DNA of 64,000 bases from Sphingobacterium bambusae (GTDB taxonomy: Bacteria > Bacteroidota > Bacteroidia > Sphingobacteriales > Sphingobacteriaceae), in the NCBI RefSeq assembly GCF_033955345.1, contig NZ_CP138332.1:5146001-5210000 (forward strand). The letters run 5' to 3'. The notes beneath the pieces were generated by a model. That model worked only from the letters and a program-made list of their open reading frames with translations. It was not told where the DNA came from and did no database searches. Shown here in pieces: positions 46,251 through 55,871 of this stretch. The translations under genes were made by a program, and so were the position numbers. Within the stretch, counting starts at the first letter, position 1. The number at the start of each line of letters is the position of its first letter.

Positions 46251-46564
46251 TGTAGAAATTCTTTAGTAGTATACGTGTTTTTGAATAATGAAAACTAGCC
46301 CAGTTTATTGTATCCAAGATAAAATTTGAAATAAAAAATGACCCTAATATAATTAATGTTGAGCTATATTCACTTAGTAGATCGTGGACGTTTGCTACAA
46401 TATGTTAAGTAATATTTTTATTGTGCTTTTTTGGGAATGGACAGGTGGGCAGTTAATTGCCGCAAATGGGGGATCCTGAAAAGCTTTAATTTGGAACGAG
46501 ATTCAGCGATATCATAATTTTGAAATGTTTAAAACAGAAAAATAGGCAGAACTTATAAAGGGGA
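46251..46564. other. Divergent promoter region between HEPN and TPR genes
   Basis: About 310 bases with no gene. A stretch near 46478-46515 reads SFNLERDSAIS, echoing TFNLERDYRV of the 289-aa element protein, but it is too short to be sure. Confidence 0.4.
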
Positions 46565-46744
46565 ATGTCTAAAATAATGCCTTTTTTGCTGTTTATACTG
46601 ACGGTGCTCGGACTGTTGATAGGAAAGATAAAGTATGGCATTTCTTATTTACAGCCCGTAGAAAAGCTTCGAAATCAACAGGAAAATTACGAAAAAAAGA
46701 AAGAGCAGGAAGATCTTAAACGATTATCACCGACAAGCACTTAA
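46565..46744 (+). CDS. Small membrane protein (59 aa) coupled to TPR protein
   Basis: A 59-residue protein with a strong N-terminal membrane segment (FLLFILTVLGLLIG) followed by a charged Lys/Glu-rich tail. The start follows AAAGGGGA closely. Its stop overlaps the ATG of the next gene (TAATG at 46742-46746), so the two are translationally coupled. It may anchor or signal for the TPR protein. Confidence 0.6.
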   Translation: MSKIMPFLLFILTVLGLLIGKIKYGISYLQPVEKLRNQQENYEKKKEQEDLKRLSPTST

Positions 46745-47781
46745 TGTTGGGGAATGATTTACTGAATTTGGGTTATTGGTCGGTTGCATTAGGTGAATTT
46801 CAGGATGCATTGCGTACTGATAAATTTAGTAAAAAAGCTTCTTGGGGGATATTTAAATGTCAGATTGGTATGGATATTAAAGATCGTAGATATCCCGTAG
46901 AAGTGTTACAAAAAAAGATCGATTTGATATCCGCACACGGAAAAAGGGATGCTCATGCGGCATATTTCAGTGGCATGTTATCTCGCGAAGGGGATGATTA
47001 CAATAAAACAATCGGCCATTTCAAATTAGCAATTGAATACGATAGTTCCTTTTCAGATGCTTACTATCGACTAGGTATGATTTACGAAACAGTTGATGCC
47101 CTTGATACTAGAGAAGCGTCAGGCTATTATAAAAAGGCTTATCAACTTTCTCCATTAAATCTGACCTATATAAATAACTATGCTTACATCAAGCATCAAA
47201 TCGGTGAATATAACGAAGCTATTGAGCTTTATGACAAGCAAATCAGATTGGATAAAGATGATTTGCTTCCCTATTTAACCAAATCCCACGCGCACCTTAA
47301 ATTACTTGACATCAAGGCTTCCGTTGAATTGATAAATAAGCTGATCTATAAATTAGAGAACCAGCCTACTTTGTTGGAATCCGAACTTAATAGTATGCAA
47401 TGGTTTTTTGAAAGTTTTGAGGGTAAAAAAATTCTTATTCATAAAAGTTACCAAAAACTTACCTACATCTATTTGTCTGCATATTATAAGAACCTAGCCA
47501 AAGATGGCAAATTTGACACGCACAGGAAATACTTAGATAAAGTCTCGCTATTTATCGAACCTCATTTCTATGATCTACAATATTTACCTCAATTGATAAG
47601 TTTTGAATTGGCTCACTATGTTGATCCTTCCTTGATGTCAAAAAATAGAAAAGCAAGAATAAAAAAGGAGATCAAAAATCTCTTTAATCCTTTACGGGGA
47701 ATCTGTGGAAAGAGCTGCATCTTCGAAACCAAAACATTAATAAAATGCACTTCACAGAGAATGCAAGAGGTTGCGGAATAA
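46744..47781 (+). CDS. TPR-repeat protein (345 aa)
   Basis: A 345-residue helical protein. At least four tetratricopeptide-like units are visible from residue 5 to 190 (NLGYWSVALGEFQDAL, YNKTIGHFKLAIEYDSSFSD, SGYYKKAYQLSPLNLTY, YNEAIELYDKQIRLD). The C-terminal third has no repeats. TPR proteins act as scaffolds or sensors; in this cargo region a defence role is plausible but not shown. It is coupled to the small membrane protein before it. Confidence 0.78.
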   Translation: MLGNDLLNLGYWSVALGEFQDALRTDKFSKKASWGIFKCQIGMDIKDRRYPVEVLQKKIDLISAHGKRDAHAAYFSGMLSREGDDYNKTIGHFKLAIEYDSSFSDAYYRLGMIYETVDALDTREASGYYKKAYQLSPLNLTYINNYAYIKHQIGEYNEAIELYDKQIRLDKDDLLPYLTKSHAHLKLLDIKASVELINKLIYKLENQPTLLESELNSMQWFFESFEGKKILIHKSYQKLTYIYLSAYYKNLAKDGKFDTHRKYLDKVSLFIEPHFYDLQYLPQLISFELAHYVDPSLMSKNRKARIKKEIKNLFNPLRGICGKSCIFETKTLIKCTSQRMQEVAE

Positions 47782-48007
47782 ATGTGCCTAGGTTATTAGA
47801 TCGAAGTATTATTTTGATGCAGTAATGATGAGAATTAAGAATTGAATAGCTATCTGTTTGGTCTTCCAAAAATCTACTACCATTTCTAGGTAAAGACGGT
47901 ATAAGGTGATAAATCCCTATCTGCTAACAGTTTCCCTTTTACCTATATTACTTTCATACATAAATCGAGAGAATTTCTTACATTCGATAAACAGCAACCT
48001 AAAAATA

Positions 48008-50734
48008 ATGGAAATGTCTAAGAAAAGAAGCAGCGAAGAGATTCAAGAGTCAGGTAACATTTTGCTTGACAATGTATTGGAAAAAATTCGGGTCGCTTAT
48101 CAAGATATAAAAATAATTAAAACTTCTGAGGAGCATCAAAAAGATCGTGGCGTAGATTTTCAGATTGAACTTATTGATAAATCAAATGAGAGAACTTTAG
48201 AAATGTTCAAGTTGCAAGTTAAAGCAACAGATGAACCAGTCACTGCTTTAAAGACTACTGAAAATAAGGGCTTGATATCATTTCAGATTGATAACAGGCA
48301 TATACGCTATTATCAAAAAGAGATGCCTTGGGCTTTGCTGTTCCTTCTTTGCGAAAATGCTAATCAGAAAGTGTATTGGTATGCTATCCAGTTGGATAGT
48401 TCGCTTGAACGTCGACTAAATCAATCTATAGCTCAAAACAAAAGATCTATGCAGATCTTTTTAGATCCTAAAAATGTTCTGGAAGAAAGTAGTTTTAACA
48501 CTTTTGTTAATGATGCGAAAAAATCGAATGTGGCGCAATTCTTTAGGGATTCAGAACAACTAGTGACTACCATCAGTGCTGATGTAGATTTTAAAGTTGA
48601 CCGAAGTAAACCCCTTTTAGATCAATTGTATTCTTTGTTTGAATATCTTTTTGGGGAATTATTGTACCTTCCAAAACATTTAATAACTCAATATTATCCA
48701 TTTAAAATTTCTGAATTTCAATCGTCATTCTATCACCAATTTAAACTGTACACTAACAATGAGGAATTGGTGACAATGATCGATAGTTTTAAGGTTCAAT
48801 CCGATGGAAATATTGATTTTACTGAACCTGCGTTTATTAGGGATGTGGATGAATACGAAAAAAAAGCGAAAATAATTTTTGAAAGGTTTAGCAATAATCA
48901 CATTTACAGTATAATAGCTGAAAAATCAAGGCGGGAAGTTCCCACTCGATATTTTAAGAAAAGGAAGTGTAATTGCATAGTTTGCTGTTACAGCAGACTT
49001 GAAATTCCTAAGGTACTCAAGATGCTGCAAAATTCTCGAGCGCAATCTTTAGAAGACCGTATGAAGATGGCGTATATGAATTATATGTTTGGTAATTATC
49101 TTCAGGCTGCAAAGGCATTTGAAGAAATTGGAGTAGTCGCAAAAAAAAAGAAAAAAGAGACTTTGAACTTGATCACGCAATTTAATTTAATCAAATTGGG
49201 GAGGCTAATTAGAAGTAACTATTATAGCCATGAAGAACTGGAGCTTGGAAAAAAAATGATGGAAATCAATTTGGACAAAGCTGTATATTTTGCTCCCAGC
49301 AATAGTCATCACCGAAAGCTTTTTAACTACATCAAAGAGTCGAGATTCTATACTGATAGTGTTTACGAAGTACAGAGCGCAATATCAAAATTGCGGAGCG
49401 AGTATCAGAGTTATATTAACGGCGCACAGTTTGTAACGCATTCCTATGAGCAATTACTTACTGGTTTTGCCAAAATGAGTTCTTTTATTGGAGGAAATAT
49501 GATCATTTACGATCGCTTCGCGGAATTTAGCATGCAGATGACTGAGTTCACTGAGGGACTGTTTATTGCTTTGGCGCTTAGGGAGACTAATAGCAATGTA
49601 ATTTCTAATTTTAATAATTACCATATCAAAACGCTTATCTTTGATGGCGATCATAAAGTAATATGGCGCTATTTTAATAAATATCATTTAAAATCAATCT
49701 CATATGTAGAAAGTGATGGTGAATTTTTCTCATTGATTGCTAATTTACTGTCGAATCATCATGTAGTTTGTAACGTATACAAATCATATCCGGACGAAAG
49801 AAAAGACTTTCTGCATGAACGTTACGCTGAAATTTTTGCAAACTGTTTTTGTCTTGCAGCGATTGTTAATATGGATGAAAAGCAGGTGGAAAAAATTGTT
49901 ATTGGGATCATGCATTGCTTTACCAAAGAAGATTTGCCTAATTTTGAGGTTTATGTTCAGGTTAATAATTTTTTTAATTTAAAACGTCGTCAGCTATCCG
50001 ATGAAATGCTAAAGAAACTTATCATTTTCTTTTTAGAGTGTAGGGGAACGTATCGTGAAAAACCATTAGAGCTTTTTGCTGAAGAATTAAAACTTAGAAA
50101 TATTTCGATCAGTTTATCTACTTCTCAATACCAGAAACTCTTCAATTTTGCGTTAGGAGATAACGGGGAATTGATGGAGAATTTTAATGTACTTTGTTCA
50201 TTTTATGCCATTTCGGAAGAAACATTCAAACTCCGTGTTAAGCGCAAAATCGAAGAACAGCTCAATAAAAAATTTGATCCCTACCACTACAATTATGCCG
50301 TAATCTGGGGGGTACTTCCGTTTGAAAAATCTGATCTGTTGAACAGATTTATAGAGGCTACATATCCTGATCCTTCTCATGTCTCTTTTGGAGCCAGTTT
50401 TTATGGACCTCAGGCTAATCCGTATCCAAAGTTTGATATGCTTTTTAATCTGTGTTTTAAATTTGAGTTGAGTGCCAGCGCAATTACTAAAAAAAAGATG
50501 GTTGGTTTTGGGGATTACTATGATTGGCTGCTGGACCTTAACGGTTTTGACTATAACAAATTTAAAGTATCTTGGCTTATTTTAAATCCCACAAAATTCT
50601 TCTTTCAATATTATGCAAAGTCGCCAAAATTAAAAGAGATAATAGAAGATTACTTGCAAAATAATAGGGATATTCAAGTGGAAAGGTTGTATTTCGATAT
50701 ATACAGTAAGAAGAATAATAATCTGAATGCCTAA
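48008..50734 (+). CDS. Large DUF4365-type protein, putative defence nuclease
   Basis: The best start is the ATG at 48008 (MEMSKKRSSEEIQESGN), giving 908 residues; the frame is open back to 47906. The first 180 residues look like DUF4365, a PD-(D/E)xK-like fold: Asp50 in DRGVDF and Gln70-x-Lys72 in FKLQVKAT would form the active site. A Cys cluster (KCNCIVCCYS) near residue 350 may bind zinc. The remaining 550 residues are helical repeats. The layout, nuclease plus long repeat sensor, recalls single-protein defence systems. No close family is recognised beyond the N-terminus. Confidence 0.75.
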   Translation: MEMSKKRSSEEIQESGNILLDNVLEKIRVAYQDIKIIKTSEEHQKDRGVDFQIELIDKSNERTLEMFKLQVKATDEPVTALKTTENKGLISFQIDNRHIRYYQKEMPWALLFLLCENANQKVYWYAIQLDSSLERRLNQSIAQNKRSMQIFLDPKNVLEESSFNTFVNDAKKSNVAQFFRDSEQLVTTISADVDFKVDRSKPLLDQLYSLFEYLFGELLYLPKHLITQYYPFKISEFQSSFYHQFKLYTNNEELVTMIDSFKVQSDGNIDFTEPAFIRDVDEYEKKAKIIFERFSNNHIYSIIAEKSRREVPTRYFKKRKCNCIVCCYSRLEIPKVLKMLQNSRAQSLEDRMKMAYMNYMFGNYLQAAKAFEEIGVVAKKKKKETLNLITQFNLIKLGRLIRSNYYSHEELELGKKMMEINLDKAVYFAPSNSHHRKLFNYIKESRFYTDSVYEVQSAISKLRSEYQSYINGAQFVTHSYEQLLTGFAKMSSFIGGNMIIYDRFAEFSMQMTEFTEGLFIALALRETNSNVISNFNNYHIKTLIFDGDHKVIWRYFNKYHLKSISYVESDGEFFSLIANLLSNHHVVCNVYKSYPDERKDFLHERYAEIFANCFCLAAIVNMDEKQVEKIVIGIMHCFTKEDLPNFEVYVQVNNFFNLKRRQLSDEMLKKLIIFFLECRGTYREKPLELFAEELKLRNISISLSTSQYQKLFNFALGDNGELMENFNVLCSFYAISEETFKLRVKRKIEEQLNKKFDPYHYNYAVIWGVLPFEKSDLLNRFIEATYPDPSHVSFGASFYGPQANPYPKFDMLFNLCFKFELSASAITKKKMVGFGDYYDWLLDLNGFDYNKFKVSWLILNPTKFFFQYYAKSPKLKEIIEDYLQNNRDIQVERLYFDIYSKKNNNLNA

Positions 50735-50750
50735 AATTATTGGAAATAGG

Positions 50751-51944
50751 TTAATCTTGTAATTTCTGCGCCATAGTCCCCCAATTGGCCAGTCGCATCG
50801 TCCATTTTTTCTTAATGTTTTTATGTGCTAAATAGACCAGTTTCAATAAGGCCATATCTGAAGTGAAGGCACCTTTGGTTTTAGTGACCTTACGGATCTG
50901 ACGATGGAATCCTTCTATCGTATTGGTGGTGTAGATCAATTTTCGGATGGATTTATCGTATCGGAAATAGGTGGGCAGACGATCCCAGTTACGCCGCCAC
51001 GAGTCGATGATCACTGGATACTTTTCGCCCCATTTATCATGAAGTTCATCCATCCGCAGTCCGGCAAGATCCAATGTATCGGCTCGGTACACTGGTTTTA
51101 GGTCGTTCATAAATTCCTTCTGGTCTTTACTGGCCACATACTTTAAGCTATTACGGATCTGGTGCACGACACAGGTCTGTACTTCGGTGTCGGGAAAAAT
51201 ACTTTGTATCGCCTCTGAAAAGCCTTTTAGATTATCGATACAGGCTATTAAGATATCCTCCACACCACGGTTCTGTAAATCGGTCAGTACGCTCAGCCAA
51301 AAGTTAGCACCCTCATTTTCCGAAACATACATTCCCAGTAAATGCTTGTACCCATTTCGATCAATGCCAAGGATATTGTATACTGCCCGAGAAACAAAAC
51401 GATGATCTTCTTTTACCTTGTAGTGCATAGCATCCATCCACACGATCGTATAAAGAGAATCTAGGCTTCTTGATTGCCATTCCTTGATCTCAGGAATGAT
51501 CTTATCGGTAATGGAAGAAAGTGTACTGTGGCTGATGTCAGTGTCGTACATTTCCTTGATGTGGTTCTAAATATCACGTCAGCTCATACCAAAACCATAC
51601 ATACCTAAAATCTTCTTCTCAAGACTCTCCGCTAAAATAGTCTCTCGTTTCTTAACCAACTGGGGCTCGAAGGTAGATTGACGATCACGGGGTGTTTCGA
51701 TATCGATCGTACCATCCGAAGTTCGGATCTGCTTACTGGACTTGCCATTACGCCGATTACCACTGGAGCGCTGGTCCTCGTCCATATGGCTCTCCATTTC
51801 AGCTTCTAACGCTGCTTCTAAAAACTTTTTCATTAATGGAGCAAAAGCTCCATTCTTACCATAAAGTGATTCTCCGCTGCGTAACTGCTCCAGAGCTTTA
51901 TCCTTCATGGACTCAAAATCAAAATCACTGTCTTTAATACTCAT
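50751..51944 (-). pseudogene. IS256-family transposase with two in-frame stops
   Basis: From the ATG at 51944 the frame reads MSIKDSDFDFESMKDKALEQ, typical of mutator/IS256 transposases. It runs to GMYGFGMS, then meets TGA and, three codons on, TAG, and continues in the same frame as NHIKEMYDTDISHSTL to the truncated end. Both stops can arise by C-to-T change (CGA to TGA, CAG to TAG). The DDE core lies in the second part. Confidence 0.85.
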
Positions 51945-52005
51945 AATTACTATATCAAAAATAATATTTCTATTTATTATACTTGACACAGTTTGTTTTA
52001 CACTC
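50757..52005 (-). mobile_element. IS256-family insertion sequence, truncated at its 3' end
   Basis: It consists of a transposase reading frame and one intact terminal inverted repeat of 22 bases at 51984-52005 (GAGTGTAAAACAAACTGTG-type, on the minus strand). The other end stops at about 50757-50760: compared with the second fragment at 56858-57092 the last ~110 bases and the other inverted repeat are missing. The transposase carries two stops, so it is dead. Confidence 0.82.
51984..52005. repeat. IS256-family terminal inverted repeat (left copy)
   Basis: Twenty-two bases identical, in inverted orientation, to 56858-56879. It marks the transposase 5' end of the truncated element. Confidence 0.8.
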
Positions 52006-52251
52006 ACAAAAAAATGGCGTTGTCATATTGCTTTCGCTATTAATAGACAGATAACCAATTGAGATAAAGACCAAAATAATTGATGCCACGGCTCCCTTTT
52101 TGTTCGCTAGTATCAAATCTCCAAACCTCCCAGCACCTTTAGTAGCTGATATTGCTTTTGTTTGGGTTTGTAGTAAAATTGCTAGTACTGTCAATAAAAA
52201 ACCGAAACTAATCGATGAATAGTCGACAGCTTTATCAAAAAGCTTCTCCAT
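52006..52251 (-). pseudogene. Membrane protein gene cut by the IS256-family element
   Basis: The frame from 52251 encodes MEKLFDKAVDYSSISFGFLL, two membrane segments, then MTTPFF at the IS boundary; beyond 52005 it runs into the IS repeat (CECKTNCVKYN) and stops. The native C-terminus is therefore replaced. The two-segment layout is common in small phage-defence membrane effectors, but no family is recognised. Confidence 0.6.
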
Positions 52252-52436
52252 ATTAATTTTGGAGCTCCATTTTTAAAGTAAGTCCATAAAAAGTAACAAC
52301 AGCGACAATGCTATCGATAGAAATTGTTCTTTAAGTCTGTATTTTAAGTTCCGCTGTAAGACGTAATGGTGCCGTATAGTTACTCTTTCTTTTATTTATA
52401 TTTAAGGTAGTAACAAAGCCTAATTAAACGATCCAT

Positions 52437-52988
52437 ATGTTGACACCCGAACAAGATGATTTTTACCATAGATGGCTACAGAAGGCTAATCACGTAAACG
52501 GACATGATGTTGCTGATCTGATCGATGAATATGTTAGTCTTTTTATCGTCTATAATTTCTTATACAACATCGTTCCTGCAGAACGCTACAGAAGGGAGGG
52601 TGTGCGCAGAGAATACGTGAAAGACATGGAGAGGGCCACAGCGCATATGGTTGGTTTTGTTGGTGCGAAAGCCATGGCTAATCACCTGGATGCGCAGGGG
52701 CTGAATGTGGGAATAAAGGAGCTGGCAGATGCCATGCCACATTTCAATATAGTCCTAGATAAAGGGCGACCGCGCAAACTTCAGGATGAAAGGCTGATTT
52801 TGGAATTAACTTCAGATGATGCTTTGAAGATGCTTGCTGTAATGAAGATTTTGTATCATATCCGCTGTAATATCGTACACGGAGAAAAAGGGCTTTACCA
52901 GTATCAGGAGCTTCTGTTACTACCTGCTTTAACACTGCTACGCGCGATCGTAGTTTATCTTCATGATAGATTGTTGGAAGTAAGATAA
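52437..52988 (+). CDS. HEPN-like protein (183 aa)
   Basis: A 183-residue all-helical protein. Near the C-terminus HIRCNIVHGEK gives the HEPN motif R-x4-H at Arg143 and His148 within a helix, so RNase activity is likely. No nucleotidyltransferase antitoxin gene lies beside it, unlike a classical MNT/HEPN pair. It is flanked by the IS remnant and the lipoprotein/protease pair. Confidence 0.68.
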   Translation: MLTPEQDDFYHRWLQKANHVNGHDVADLIDEYVSLFIVYNFLYNIVPAERYRREGVRREYVKDMERATAHMVGFVGAKAMANHLDAQGLNVGIKELADAMPHFNIVLDKGRPRKLQDERLILELTSDDALKMLAVMKILYHIRCNIVHGEKGLYQYQELLLLPALTLLRAIVVYLHDRLLEVR

Positions 52989-53054
52989 GGAATTAGTATC
53001 CCAAGATGGCTAGAAGTATGTCCCTTAACCACCTTGGGATATTTTATGGAGACA

Positions 53055-54059
53055 CTATTCTTTTGCCTCTGTTTCTTTGTCCGTTTCCTTTTCTTTGGTC
53101 AATACCTCGAGTATGGATTTTAGTACAGAGGTGCCAGATTCACTGGTCGCATCTACAAATGCGGCACGTTGTGCGGCCTTGATCTTGGCGGGGTTGACTT
53201 CAGTGACGACAACTTCTATTTCGTATAAGCCAGAGTTTACGTTTAGAGCTTGAGGTTTTTGCGTTATTACACTTTTTTTGATTAGCTCCTCTGTTAGTTG
53301 CACCGGTGGCTTTTTCCCTTCAGTTTTTATTGTAATGGTCGTGTCTCTCGTGTCAGAAGTGTCAGCTCTGGATACAACAGATTTAGGCAGTATAGGAATC
53401 CAACCACTGTATATTTTATCGTCAACCACGGGTTCACCAACCCGTACCATGGGGATATTCATGGAGACAGTTCTGATATCATTCAACTTATATTCACCGG
53501 CAGCAAGAGAAAGACTTTTGACCTTAATTTCTACGGTCAGGTCAACGAATCGCGAATTGCCTTTCAGTTTAGCTATGGAATAGTTGTACTTAAATGAAGA
53601 GGTATCTTTGTTTACCATGTATCGGAATGCTGTCTGATCATCAGATTGCTCAGGTATCAGTTCAAACGAGATTGCAGGAGTAGTGGTACCTGTTTCTGCA
53701 TCTTTCTCCAATACAATGTTTCTCGATATTGTGAGCTTTGGTAAGTTTATAGTCTCGGCCGAAGTACGGAAATTCTGCGCCGAATTAGACGCCTTATATG
53801 AGCCGGTATATTTGAGTGCATCCGACTTTAGTTTTTGCTGCACACTTTTCACGCCCAAGTCAATCAATGAAGGTCCGATGATAGCAGCAATTCCTGCTAT
53901 ACCACCCATCTGATTTTTGCTTTTTGCACCAATGGGTGTGATTGTTAGTGTAGTTTTTTCCGACACTATTTTTGGGTTATCGCCACTGCTATAGTTTTTT
54001 AGTCCACTACAACTACTTGCTAGCAATAGGATGGCAAGTAGGAAGATGTTAGTTTTCAT
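53055..54059 (-). CDS. Lipoprotein of unknown function (334 aa)
   Basis: A lipoprotein signal peptide with lipobox LLASSC at residues about 12-17 (Cys17), then a beta-rich domain with a glycine-rich GGIAGIAAIIGPSLIDLG segment near residue 52 and an acidic C-terminus. The ATG lies 11 bases inside the end of the upstream protease gene, so they are an operon. The partner protease may act on or with this protein in the periplasm. No named family is recognised. Confidence 0.72.
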   Translation of the reverse strand: MKTNIFLLAILLLASSCSGLKNYSSGDNPKIVSEKTTLTITPIGAKSKNQMGGIAGIAAIIGPSLIDLGVKSVQQKLKSDALKYTGSYKASNSAQNFRTSAETINLPKLTISRNIVLEKDAETGTTTPAISFELIPEQSDDQTAFRYMVNKDTSSFKYNYSIAKLKGNSRFVDLTVEIKVKSLSLAAGEYKLNDIRTVSMNIPMVRVGEPVVDDKIYSGWIPILPKSVVSRADTSDTRDTTITIKTEGKKPPVQLTEELIKKSVITQKPQALNVNSGLYEIEVVVTEVNPAKIKAAQRAAFVDATSESGTSVLKSILEVLTKEKETDKETEAKE

Positions 54060-55002
54060 AAATTTCGTGTGTTTGTTTTTTTACTGCGTTTAGTATAGAT
54101 GTTATTGATGTAGCAACTGCATTTGTTTCGCCATCGCCCTGGCAGTGTAATCCAACGATTTTTATATTTGTATCATTGTCGTTTACGATCCATAGCGATC
54201 CGGAATCACCGTCCAGTGAGAGTGGTAGGTTTTTGTCCTGAAAGTTCGGATCTGATATGATTGGAAATCTCGCGGGGTTGCGCAAAGATTGGCCATACAC
54301 TATCCCGTAAGTTATCCCGGAGGTCGCTCCGGTCTTTTTGACTTTTGTTTGTCCATAAATAGGATCGACAGGTATAATCTGTTTTATTACACCAGGAAAG
54401 CCATTCAGGGATTGGGTAAGGTTTACCGGCTCTTCTATGCCAATAAGTGCGAAATCAAGTGCCTGATCGAATACCGTTGATGCAACGCCGATGCTATTGA
54501 TGGATTTGGTATCGTGCAAGTGCTGAAATATCCTGCATTTACCGGCGTAGTCAGTTTGTACCATTTGAGCTGGGATAGATCCATAGAGTACATGATAATT
54601 GGTGATTCCCACGTAGGTGCCGTTCAAGGTCATTACGGCGCCCAGCGTACCGTATGCGTATGGATCTGCTAAAAAAATCTGACTTAGGATCTGTGAGCCG
54701 CCAATAAGGGGACGGATTTTTGTTCGTGGCGGCAATACCAATATCTGTAGCCTGTTGTCGAAATCTACCACATCAGTCTTGAAACCAGCAATTTCATTAG
54801 GCAAGACAAGATTACTTCTTAGCGATTTAGTAGACATCTTCTTTCTGACATTGAACCGTATGCACAGTTCATCCGTAATCAGGCCATCTACTAATTTAAG
54901 GCCGAACTCGATATCTACAATATCCGGTCTGTCCGCATAGTCCTCTATAGCCTTCGCTGCCCTTTTATATAGTTGTTTCTGTTTTCGCAGTGTTAGTTTC
55001 AT
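54049..55002 (-). CDS. Trypsin-like serine protease (317 aa)
   Basis: A chymotrypsin-fold protease. The triad is readable as His137 (GITNYHVLYG), Asp183 (ALDFALIGIE) and Ser267 (LDGDSGSLW). The first 100 residues, including a helical KQLYKRAAKAIEDY stretch, form a separate N-terminal region. There is no signal peptide, so the protein is predicted cytoplasmic. It is first in a two-gene operon with the lipoprotein. The role is unknown; protease effectors occur in several defence systems, which would suit the context. Confidence 0.8.
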   Translation of the reverse strand: MKLTLRKQKQLYKRAAKAIEDYADRPDIVDIEFGLKLVDGLITDELCIRFNVRKKMSTKSLRSNLVLPNEIAGFKTDVVDFDNRLQILVLPPRTKIRPLIGGSQILSQIFLADPYAYGTLGAVMTLNGTYVGITNYHVLYGSIPAQMVQTDYAGKCRIFQHLHDTKSINSIGVASTVFDQALDFALIGIEEPVNLTQSLNGFPGVIKQIIPVDPIYGQTKVKKTGATSGITYGIVYGQSLRNPARFPIISDPNFQDKNLPLSLDGDSGSLWIVNDNDTNIKIVGLHCQGDGETNAVATSITSILNAVKKQTHEIYEN

Positions 55003-55059
55003 CGGTAGTTAAGGTTTAGTTTATAATGTGTTAAGTTGGGTGATTAAATACAAATATGC

Positions 55060-55079
55060 AATACCCCAAAAGGGGTATT
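55060..55079. promoter_or_regulatory. Perfect hairpin upstream of the protease operon
   Basis: AATACCCC and GGGGTATT arms around AAAA, about 60 bases upstream of the protease start. Possible operator or transcript hairpin. Confidence 0.4.
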
Positions 55080-55460
55080 TTATGGGTCGTTTTGGAGGCA
55101 TCTTTCCTTGTAATTACGGCAATTCCGCTTCAATTTTCAACACCTTTTTAATCGTTGTGAAGGCATCGGCAATAGAAAATAGGTTCCCCCCTTTATTTAT
55201 GAAATTCACGAATAAGATAAAAGTAAATTAGTTTTTTTGTATCTTTGTAAAATTATAAAGATTCTATTATAAGATATTTTTCAACGTTAATTTCAACTAT
55301 TTTTTTCTTACTATAAGTGTAGCTCAAACCAAACCATCCAATTCTAAGTCGAAGCAGTATCGAAGTGGTGAGACTGGAAGATAGGTTACAAAAGAAACAA
55401 CAACAAAAAGTCCATCTACCACTTATAGCACATCAAGGAAATCGAGAAATTGATTTTTGA

Positions 55461-55707
55461 TACTTTAGTTGTGTTTACTATTCTGAAAAAGTGGAACGGT
55501 CTGCTCGTCGTATTTCTGCGGATGAAATCGAGAATAATGGATATAACCTTAATATTACTCGTTATGTTAGTATATCGGTGGCCGACGAACAGATTGATTA
55601 GAAACAAGTCAGCAAAGATCTAATTGACATAAGAAAAAAACATAAGGGAGGCTACGGATAAGCATAATCAATATTTGAAGGAATTGGGACTGCCGCCGAT
55701 TTTGTAA
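55461..55707 (+). pseudogene. 3' remnant of a type I restriction methyltransferase gene (hsdM)
   Basis: A reading frame gives RRISADEIENNGYNLNITRY, which matches the conserved end of HsdM (DEIxxNxYNLNIxRYV). It then meets an in-frame TAG, and after a one-base shift continues as EATDKHNQYLKELGLPPIL to a stop at 55705-55707. Stop codon and frameshift show decay. No hsdS or hsdR is visible. Confidence 0.75.
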
Positions 55708-55871
55708 TAGATTAAGGTTAGATTTATGGTAAATAACATTATTAGATTTCTTAAGAAAAATGAAAGATTTAATAAATACGGACAAAGTCCAACCTTTTTT
55801 GGGAAGTTTAGATTAGGAGAGTTTAGTTTTAAGGAAAATCAAGCCAGCATAATTTTAGTCAATATTAATAG

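Larger units (their letters stand above)
55003..55871. other. Region with decayed hsdM end and regulatory hairpin
   Basis: About 870 bases without an intact gene. It holds a perfect 8-bp hairpin at 55060-55079 upstream of the protease operon, a possible Bacteroidota -7 box (TATCTTTG, 55240-55247), and an hsdM remnant at 55461-55707. From 55708 to 55871 I see only A+T-rich sequence. Confidence 0.5.

Noticed and set aside
46478..46515. Fragment resembling the core gene motif TFNLERDYRV
   Set aside because: Only about 10 residues match; too short to separate from chance.
52006..52020. Possible target-site duplication (CCATTTTT-like) at the IS256-family ends
   Set aside because: The flanks are low-complexity and do not line up exactly beside the inverted repeats.
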